Shown here one piece after another: positions 35,555 through 42,088 of a stretch of DNA of 64,000 nt. Each line of letters opens with the position of its first letter. Position 1 is the stretch's first letter. The DNA comes from Lachnospiraceae bacterium. GTDB lineage: Bacteria; Bacillota; Clostridia; Lachnospirales; Lachnospiraceae. The stretch covers positions 36,099 to 100,098 of the forward strand of contig JAILKH010000040.1 of the NCBI GenBank assembly GCA_024693925.1, given 5' to 3'. The notes under the pieces are model-generated. The model was not told the DNA's origin, did not search any database, and saw only the letters and a list, made by a program, of their open reading frames with translations. The position numbers were made by a program, and so were the translations under genes.

Positions 35555-36583
35555 ATGGAAACAGAGATGAAAACAAAGTTAAAAAAAACAGGTATTGTAT
35601 TGTTTAAGATAGTTGTGATCATTTTTTTGGTCATAACCTTAAACCGCATATTTATGCCCAAGTATGTTTATGAAAATCAGGATGGACGTATTACGCGGGA
35701 ATACTATGCTCAGAGCAGGTATTCGGAGGTTATTTTTGTAGGTTCCTCCACTGTTCACAGTGCGATCGATCCACTGGTGTTATGGCAGGAAAAAGGGATA
35801 TCTTCTTATGTGCGTGCCAATGCTTCCCAGCCGATGTGGATTTCATATTATATGATCGAGGATGCGTTAAAATGTCATAAACCGAAGCTTGTCTGTCTTG
35901 ATATGACTTTTATCAAATATGCAGATGATTTTGTTGAAGAGCCCAGTACAAGAAAAGCTCTTGACGGTATGAGACTGTCGTCTTCAAAAATCAAATGTAT
36001 TGAAGCTTCAATGGGTGAAGATGAAAAAATGGCTGATTATCTTATGCCCTTATTCAGGTTTCATTCAAGATGGAAGGAATTAAGCATTGATGATATTAAA
36101 CTGGCATATTACAATAAACCGGTGACGTTAAACGGATATCTTAAGGATGACGGTGTAGCCCCTGTAACGGAAAAGGAGCTTGTATATACCAAAGAAGGAG
36201 ATCTGCAATTAAGCCCCCGTAATATTGAATACTTAAGAAAATCCATTGAGTTATGTCAAAAAAACGGAGTGGAGATATTTCTGTTTAAGACACCGGCCCA
36301 TTCTTCCAACTGGAGTGTCGGTTATGATGAACAGATCGGAAAGATAGCCGGGGAATATAATGTTAATTATATAAATTTTGATGAATATAATGATATCATA
36401 GGCCTTGATTACAGTACCGATACCCCGGATGAAGGCAGTCATTTAAACAGCTTCGGGGCAGATAAGTTCTCTGAATATCTGGCCGGATATCTTGCGGATA
36501 ATTATGAAATAAAAGATCAAAGAAATGAACGGAGATTTGCCGATAACTGGGCGAGGATTAATGCTCAAAATATAAACCGGTAG
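35555..36583 (+). CDS. DltD-like SGNH-type membrane-anchored protein
   Basis: A 342-residue protein with one N-terminal membrane segment (about 12-28) and an extracytoplasmic SGNH-like domain. Block I reads FVGSSTVHS (candidate nucleophile Ser), and the C-terminal DEGSHLN supplies the Asp-His pair. Position after the MBOAT gene parallels dltD, which transfers D-alanine onto teichoic acid, but the sequence is only distantly DltD-like. The start is taken at ATG 35555 by the GGAAAGG site. Confidence 0.7.
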   Translation: METEMKTKLKKTGIVLFKIVVIIFLVITLNRIFMPKYVYENQDGRITREYYAQSRYSEVIFVGSSTVHSAIDPLVLWQEKGISSYVRANASQPMWISYYMIEDALKCHKPKLVCLDMTFIKYADDFVEEPSTRKALDGMRLSSSKIKCIEASMGEDEKMADYLMPLFRFHSRWKELSIDDIKLAYYNKPVTLNGYLKDDGVAPVTEKELVYTKEGDLQLSPRNIEYLRKSIELCQKNGVEIFLFKTPAHSSNWSVGYDEQIGKIAGEYNVNYINFDEYNDIIGLDYSTDTPDEGSHLNSFGADKFSEYLAGYLADNYEIKDQRNERRFADNWARINAQNINR

Positions 36584-36623
36584 TTTCATGATAATAAAAA
36601 CAGTATTTTAAGGAGTGTATCTA

Positions 36624-37730
36624 ATGGAAAATCAAAAGAAAATCATACTTACGGGAGATCGTCCGACAGGAAGACTTCATTTGGGACATTATGTGGGGTC
36701 TTTAAAAAGAAGGGTTGAATTGCAGAATTCAGGTGAATTTGATGATATTAACATACTTATAGCGGATGATCAGGCATTGACGGATAATGCAGATAATCCC
36801 GGCAAGATAAGAGATAATATCATAAATGTAGTACTTGATTATCTTTCGGTGGGAATAGATCCCGATAAGTCAACAATATGCGTTCAATCGGCCTTGCCGG
36901 CTCTGCATTCCTTAACCTTTTATTATATGAACCTTGTTACGACCGCAAGGGTTTCACGTAATCCTACAGTCAAGTCCGAGATACAGATGAGAGGTTTTGC
37001 GGATGAAGGACTTCCGGTTGGCTTTTTCTGTTATCCTATATCACAGGCAGCCGATATTACTGCCTTTGACGCTACGGTTGTGCCGGTCGGAGAGGATCAG
37101 CTTCCGATGATAGAGCAGACAAGGGAGATAGTTGAAAAATTCAATAAAACCTACGGCGATACTCTTGTACTTCCCAAAGCAATGATCCCCGAAAATGAAA
37201 CACAGCGCAGACTGCCGGGGGTTGACGGTAAGGCTAAGATGAGTAAATCGCTCGGAAACTGTATTTATCTTTCGGATTCTCCCAAAACCGTTAAGAAGCA
37301 GGTGAACGGCAAGATGTTTACGGATCCGCAGCATTTAAGAATAGAAGATCCGGGACATTTGGAAGGGAATGTGGTCTTTACCTATCTGGATGCTTTATGC
37401 AGAGATGATCATTTTGCAAGTTATCTCCCGGATTATAATAACCTTGATGAAATGAAGGAGCATTATAAGAGAGGCGGACTGGGAGACGGAGTATGTAAGA
37501 AGTTTCTTATTTCGGTGCTTGAGGAGGAACTTCAGCCTATAAGAGAAAGCAGAGAAAAATGGGCTTCCAATATAGGTGATGTTTATGATATTCTGGCAGA
37601 CGGGATCAGGCGTGCAAGAGAAAAGACGGATGCCACTCTTTTAAGAGTGCAGAAATCAATGAGAATTGATTATTTTGATGATCGTAAGATTGTTTCCGAG
37701 TGGGAAAAGCTTCTTAAGCAACCCATGTAA
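36624..37730 (+). CDS. trpS: Tryptophanyl-tRNA synthetase
   Basis: The start is ATG 36624 (368 residues), 8 nt after AAGGAG; the GTG at 36615 falls on that site. Class I motifs: TGDRPTGRLHLGH (HIGH as HLGH) and KAKMSKSLGN (KMSKS). It charges tRNA-Trp. At 368 residues it is slightly longer than the usual 330, with a C-terminal region not seen in compact bacterial TrpS. Only 40 nt separate it from the SGNH gene, leaving no room for a T-box leader. Confidence 0.93.
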   Translation: MENQKKIILTGDRPTGRLHLGHYVGSLKRRVELQNSGEFDDINILIADDQALTDNADNPGKIRDNIINVVLDYLSVGIDPDKSTICVQSALPALHSLTFYYMNLVTTARVSRNPTVKSEIQMRGFADEGLPVGFFCYPISQAADITAFDATVVPVGEDQLPMIEQTREIVEKFNKTYGDTLVLPKAMIPENETQRRLPGVDGKAKMSKSLGNCIYLSDSPKTVKKQVNGKMFTDPQHLRIEDPGHLEGNVVFTYLDALCRDDHFASYLPDYNNLDEMKEHYKRGGLGDGVCKKFLISVLEEELQPIRESREKWASNIGDVYDILADGIRRAREKTDATLLRVQKSMRIDYFDDRKIVSEWEKLLKQPM

Positions 37731-37755
37731 TAAAAGTAGCAGAAGGATTCTTAAA

Positions 37756-38979
37756 ATGGACGAAAAAAGAAAGATATCTTTGGAAAGAGCGGATGAACTT
37801 CATGAGGAGATTGAGGATTTTCTTGAGTTTAAGGAAGAATTCTTAAGAGAAACCGCTGAAATAAGGGATGTACTATCAAAAAAGCATAAGGAAGAACTTA
37901 TAAATTATTTTGACGCAACAGAGGAGGATTGGAATGACTGGCATTGGCAGTTAAGACACAGGATCAGTTCGGTATCTCTTCTGAGTAAGTTTATAAAGCT
38001 GACGGATAAGCAGTATAAAATGTTTGAAGAGATATCAAAAAAATTCAGATGGGCCACGACACCCTATTATCTTTCGCTTATGGATTATGAGGATATGAAT
38101 TATCCGATAAATCTTATGGCATTACCTACCGAAGCAGAGAATGATAAAAGCGGTGAGTTGGATCCTATGAGTGAGGAATATACAAATCCCGCTCCCTGTA
38201 TTACAAGAAGATATCCCAACAGGCTGATAATAAATGTTACCAGTTCCTGTGCAATGTTCTGCAGGCATTGTCAGAGAAGGCGCAGGATAGGTGAATGTGA
38301 TCGTATTGAGTCGGAAGAAAATATAAATGCAGCTGTTGAATACATAAAGAATACCAAAGAGATAAGGGATGTTCTTATTACCGGTGGGGATCCGCTGATG
38401 CTTCCGGATGAAATGCTTGAAAGTATAATCAAACAGGTAAGAGCAATTCCCCATGTTGAGATAATCAGGATAGGTTCAAGACTTCCGGTGACCATGCCTC
38501 AGAGGATCACCGACGATCTTTGCAATATGCTGAAAAAATACCATCCTTTATTTATGAATGTTCAGTTCAATCATCCCGGAGAATTAACGGAAGATGCGGT
38601 GGCAGCCTGTGAAAAGATAGTAAATGCCGGTATTCCCATGGGAAATCAGATGGTATTTCTTAAAGGTATCAATAATGATAAATATATTGTGCAGCTGCTC
38701 AATGAAGGATTACTTAAGGCGAGGGTACGTCCTTATTATATTTTTCATCCGAAGCAGGTGCTGGGAACAAAGCATTTTGAGATCACGGTTGAAGAGGGAC
38801 TTAAGATAATGAAATATTTAAGGGGACATACATCGGGACTTGCCATACCTCAATACATTCTTAATGCTCCTCACGGACTGGGGAAGATCCCCCTGCTGCC
38901 TCAATATATTCAGGAGAGTGATGAAGAACATGTGAAATTATTTACCTGGGAAGGTAAAGAAGTTGAGATAGTTTATTAA
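37756..38979 (+). CDS. eam: Radical-SAM 2,3-aminomutase, probably glutamate 2,3-aminomutase
   Basis: The start is ATG 37756 (407 residues); a farther upstream ATG at 37666 lies inside trpS. The [4Fe-4S] motif is CAMFCRHC, and the PLP lysine is K377. In lysine 2,3-aminomutase two Asp residues (D293, D330 in the Clostridium enzyme) hold the substrate side-chain amine. The matching positions here are K333 (FHPKQ) and N370 (ILNAP), the pair described for glutamate 2,3-aminomutase (K332/N369 in Clostridioides). The enzyme would then make beta-glutamate, a compatible solute. This follows from alignment by eye; activity is untested. Confidence 0.78.
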   Translation: MDEKRKISLERADELHEEIEDFLEFKEEFLRETAEIRDVLSKKHKEELINYFDATEEDWNDWHWQLRHRISSVSLLSKFIKLTDKQYKMFEEISKKFRWATTPYYLSLMDYEDMNYPINLMALPTEAENDKSGELDPMSEEYTNPAPCITRRYPNRLIINVTSSCAMFCRHCQRRRRIGECDRIESEENINAAVEYIKNTKEIRDVLITGGDPLMLPDEMLESIIKQVRAIPHVEIIRIGSRLPVTMPQRITDDLCNMLKKYHPLFMNVQFNHPGELTEDAVAACEKIVNAGIPMGNQMVFLKGINNDKYIVQLLNEGLLKARVRPYYIFHPKQVLGTKHFEITVEEGLKIMKYLRGHTSGLAIPQYILNAPHGLGKIPLLPQYIQESDEEHVKLFTWEGKEVEIVY

Positions 38980-39023
38980 CGGTCACTTATGGCATAAAAT
39001 GTGTTAAAATTAAGCTTTTTTAC

Positions 39024-39052
39024 TTGTAATATACTACATAATGGGTTATAAT
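39024..39052 (+). promoter_or_regulatory. Promoter of the structured RNA
   Basis: TTGTAA (39024-39029) and a perfect TATAAT (39047-39052) with 17-nt spacing. The predicted start is near 39059, just upstream of the folded RNA. Confidence 0.65.
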
Positions 39053-39058
39053 ATTATT

Positions 39059-39274
39059 AACCTGAAGTGTTCGAATTTTTCTTGATATTTTGAACCTACA
39101 TCACTTTAAAAGGGAATCCTATATCTTCAGATGTACGTCAGGCCTCATTATCTCGGTGGAAGGCAGAAATCTGATTGCGGTAACCCACCTGGCTAATTGC
39201 TAGGAGTCAAAATTCAAGAGTCGGCATTTCGGGGTTAAATATGATCATACTGCCTTTAAAAAGGCAGTTTTTTT
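39059..39274 (+). ncRNA. ssrS: Structured small RNA, probably 6S RNA
   Basis: No credible coding frame. A closing stem pairs TGAT/ATTT/AACC (39083-39096) with GGTT/AAAT/ATCA (39233-39247) across two small internal loops. Inside are an apical arm (GCC...GGTGG with CCACC...GGC) holding a small CAGA/TCTG hairpin, and an unpaired or alternately paired region with AGGGAATCC and GGAGTC segments. It has its own sigma-A promoter and intrinsic terminator. Size (about 190-215 nt), the long closing stem and large internal region fit Firmicutes 6S RNA, which binds RNA polymerase. This is recognition from memory of the family pattern, not a covariance search. Alternatives: another structured ncRNA, or a leader controlling the YihY-family gene that starts 5 nt after the T-run. 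Confidence 0.55.
39249..39274 (+). terminator. Terminator of the structured RNA
   Basis: Perfect 8-bp stem ACTGCCTT/AAGGCAGT (39249-39256 and 39261-39268), loop TAAA, then a run of seven T. Confidence 0.9.
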
Positions 39275-39278
39275 GTTG

Positions 39279-40184
39279 ATGAATATATTTATGTACAAGA
39301 ACGGTAAAAATTCATTTTTTAAAAAAATATACATATTGTCCAATGAAATCAAAGACAATCATTTGGATGTATACTCTGCCAGTGCGGCTTTTTTCATGTT
39401 TATTTCCATTATTCCTTTTTTTATTGCTTTATTTTCGCTGGTACCATATACTCCCATGTCCAAACAGGATATATTGGATCTTTCCTCTCTGTTGCCCAAA
39501 GAGTTTGATATTCTAATTCAGGTGGTAACCGCGGAAAGTTATGTCAGAAGCTTTGCAAGATTGTGGATATCGCTTATAGTCGGTGTCTGGTCCGCGTCCC
39601 GGGGAGTTATGTATATCACAAAAGGGTTAAATGAAATAAATAATGTACGGGAAAAAAGGAATTATTTTGTGCTTAGATTATGGGCTTCGATATACACTCT
39701 GTTTATTATTATAGCACTTATCGTGTTATTGATATTCGGCGTATTCGGGAAAAAGATCCTGGAGGTTGTAAGGGCACATTTACCCAAAATGCCCGGTGAT
39801 GTCAGTAATGTATTGTCAACTATTATAGATTTTCGCATATTAATTACCATTGCCTGTCTCTTTATTTTATTTGTTTTTATGTTTACGGTTTTACCCAGTA
39901 AAAATACAGAGATTTTATATCAGCTCCCCGGATCTTTTATCTGTGCATTTTCATGGTGGATATTTACCAAACTGTTTTCTTTTTTTACATCCATATTTAC
40001 GGTGTTTTCGATGTATGGCTCCCTGGCAACGGCGGTAGCCTCCATGTTATGGATGTATTGTTGCATGTATATTATGTTTATCTGTGCGGAGATAAATATT
40101 CATTTTGCGGATGTAATGATAGAATACATAAAAAAGAAAAAATCAAAACGGGAAAGATCGGTGCAGGAAAGTTTAAGGAAATAA
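39279..40184 (+). CDS. YihY/UPF0761 (BrkB-like) membrane protein
   Basis: Start at ATG 39279 (301 residues) or ATG 39291. The only purine-rich site before them is AAGG in the 3' arm of the upstream terminator hairpin. About six transmembrane segments; the early SASAAFFMFISIIPFF segment and GVWSASRGV motif are typical of the YihY/BrkB family, whose molecular function is unsettled (they are not proven RNases or virulence factors despite old names). No promoter is visible between the terminator and the ATG, so expression may depend on readthrough. The C-terminal tail is lysine/arginine-rich. Confidence 0.8.
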   Translation: MNIFMYKNGKNSFFKKIYILSNEIKDNHLDVYSASAAFFMFISIIPFFIALFSLVPYTPMSKQDILDLSSLLPKEFDILIQVVTAESYVRSFARLWISLIVGVWSASRGVMYITKGLNEINNVREKRNYFVLRLWASIYTLFIIIALIVLLIFGVFGKKILEVVRAHLPKMPGDVSNVLSTIIDFRILITIACLFILFVFMFTVLPSKNTEILYQLPGSFICAFSWWIFTKLFSFFTSIFTVFSMYGSLATAVASMLWMYCCMYIMFICAEINIHFADVMIEYIKKKKSKRERSVQESLRK

Positions 40185-40255
40185 ACAGAGGATTATGATA
40201 TAATATCAGAGTATGATTGATGGATGATAATTTGATGAAAGGGTGAAGATAATTT

Positions 40256-42088
40256 ATGCGAAAATTGGTTAAAAGAGGAAATATGAATGAGCGGATCGAT
40301 ATTGTTTTAAGGAAATTCCGTTCCAGAATGACATCATATCCACCGGGGATGTGCCCTCTTGCCCTTTACAGATCACTGTTACAGATTTCCATGAATCAGT
40401 CCTGCGGTAAGTGCGTGCCCTGTAGAGACGGACTTGCAGAAGTGGATTATATGCTTAAGTGTATACTTAATGGGGATGCCACAATGGAAATCCTGGATGA
40501 AATGGAAAGAAAGTGTAACATGATTGTCAAGACCGCCGATTGTGCGGTGGGTGTTGTGGGGGCAGATCTGATCCTGGATTCTCTTCGGGAATTCAGAGAT
40601 GAATATATAAGTCATATTAAGGATAGAAGATGTGCGGAGAATGTCAGCCAGACAATTCCCTGTGTTTCGTTATGTCCTGCCCATGTTGATGTGCCGGGAT
40701 ATATTGCAATGATAAAAGAAGGTAATTATTCCGGTGCGGTTAATGTTATAAGAAATAAGAATCCATTTCCGACGGCCTGTGCAATGGTTTGTGAACATCC
40801 ATGTGAGAAAAAATGCAGAAGAACACTTGTTGATGCGCCGGTTAATATAAGAGGTTTAAAGAAGTATGCGGTTGATCAAATAGCGGCAGATAAGGTTATG
40901 ACTCCCAAATGTAATGTAAAGACCGGCAAAAAGGTTGCCGTCATAGGCGGTGGTCCCAGCGGTATGACAGCGGCATATTTTCTTACCTTAATGGGGCATG
41001 AGGTTACTGTATTTGAGGAGCATAAAAAACTTGGCGGTATGTTAAGATATGGTATCCCCGAATATCGTTTACCCAAGGAAAGGCTTGAGGAAGATATCAG
41101 GGCCATACTTAATACCGGGGATATCAGAGTCCGGTATAATGTAAAAGTGGGAAGGGATATAAGCTTTAAGGAAATCAAGGCCGATTTTGATGCGGTATAT
41201 ATCGGTATCGGGGCACAGATAGGGAACCGTATGCCTATGGAAAATGCAGATGCAAAGAATGTTATTCCTGCTGCGGATTTTCTTCAGGATGTTGCCGAGG
41301 GTAAAGCCATAGATCTTACCGGCAAGAAGGTGGTACTTATCGGTGGTGGAAATGTTGCTATGGATGCGGCACGCACTGCGGTGCGCTTAAATGCCGAGAC
41401 AATCCATGTATTTACCCGTAAAAGAGATGATTATACGGCTCTTGAAAGCGAAATAGAGAGTGCAATGCAAGAGGGTATACGTTTCAGGACTTTACTTAGT
41501 TTTCTTAATATTGAAGCGGATAAGGAGACCGGGGAAGTCCGTTCTGTCTGGTTACAGCCGGAAATAATAGCAGAGTATGATAATAACGGAATGATGACCA
41601 CGGAGCATTCAAGTAATTATCCATATAGATTTAAATGCGACCTTCTTATTCTTGGAGTCGGTCAAAGATCGGATGTGAGAGAATTTGAGGAAGAGGGAAT
41701 TCCTGTCAACAGAGGCCGGATAGTGGCAGATGAAACCTGCATGGTTGACGGATTGCCCGGTGTGTTTTCCGGTGGGGATTGTGTTACAGGACCCTCAACT
41801 GCCATTAATGCAATAGCTGCCGGTCAGGTGGCAGCCTATAATATAGATGAATATCTGGGATATCATCATAAGGTGGATTATGATATGATAATACCTTCTG
41901 CGTATCCCAATCCATGTATTCCTACGGGAAGAGCCGAGATTGAGGAAAAAGATCCTTTCGACAGACGTACGAATTTTGATCATGTTGAACTCTCAATGAC
42001 TTATGAAGAGGCTATGAGAGAAGCAGGAAGATGTTTAAGATGTGACCATTACGGATGCGGAGTTATGGAAGGAGGCAGGGGAGAATGA
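40256..42088 (+). CDS. Electron-transfer subunit: NuoF C-terminal iron-sulfur domain fused to GltD-like FAD/NAD(P) oxidoreductase
   Basis: A 610-residue fusion. Residues about 30-120 resemble the NuoF C-terminal [4Fe-4S] domain (SCGKCVPC, C50/C53/C56, plus a later Cys in TADCAVG), but the FMN/NADH-binding part of NuoF is absent. Residues about 130-600 are like the glutamate-synthase small subunit: two Cys clusters (SLCPAHVD; MVCEHPCEKKCRR), an FAD motif VAVIGGGPSGM and an NAD(P) motif VVLIGGGNVAMD. ATGA overlap with the formate dehydrogenase gene indicates one complex, probably NAD(P)-linked. The alternative start is ATG 40283 (AGAGG 4 nt upstream). Confidence 0.8.
   Translation: MRKLVKRGNMNERIDIVLRKFRSRMTSYPPGMCPLALYRSLLQISMNQSCGKCVPCRDGLAEVDYMLKCILNGDATMEILDEMERKCNMIVKTADCAVGVVGADLILDSLREFRDEYISHIKDRRCAENVSQTIPCVSLCPAHVDVPGYIAMIKEGNYSGAVNVIRNKNPFPTACAMVCEHPCEKKCRRTLVDAPVNIRGLKKYAVDQIAADKVMTPKCNVKTGKKVAVIGGGPSGMTAAYFLTLMGHEVTVFEEHKKLGGMLRYGIPEYRLPKERLEEDIRAILNTGDIRVRYNVKVGRDISFKEIKADFDAVYIGIGAQIGNRMPMENADAKNVIPAADFLQDVAEGKAIDLTGKKVVLIGGGNVAMDAARTAVRLNAETIHVFTRKRDDYTALESEIESAMQEGIRFRTLLSFLNIEADKETGEVRSVWLQPEIIAEYDNNGMMTTEHSSNYPYRFKCDLLILGVGQRSDVREFEEEGIPVNRGRIVADETCMVDGLPGVFSGGDCVTGPSTAINAIAAGQVAAYNIDEYLGYHHKVDYDMIIPSAYPNPCIPTGRAEIEEKDPFDRRTNFDHVELSMTYEEAMREAGRCLRCDHYGCGVMEGGRGE

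Noticed and set aside
39097..39232. Signal recognition particle RNA or tmRNA as identity of the small RNA
   Set aside because: The SRP GGAAGGAAGCAGCC-type apical core is missing, and there is no tRNA-like end or tag frame as in tmRNA.
39273..39278. TTG at 39273 as start of the YihY-family gene
   Set aside because: It lies within the T-run of the terminator; ATG 39279 or 39291 is more likely.
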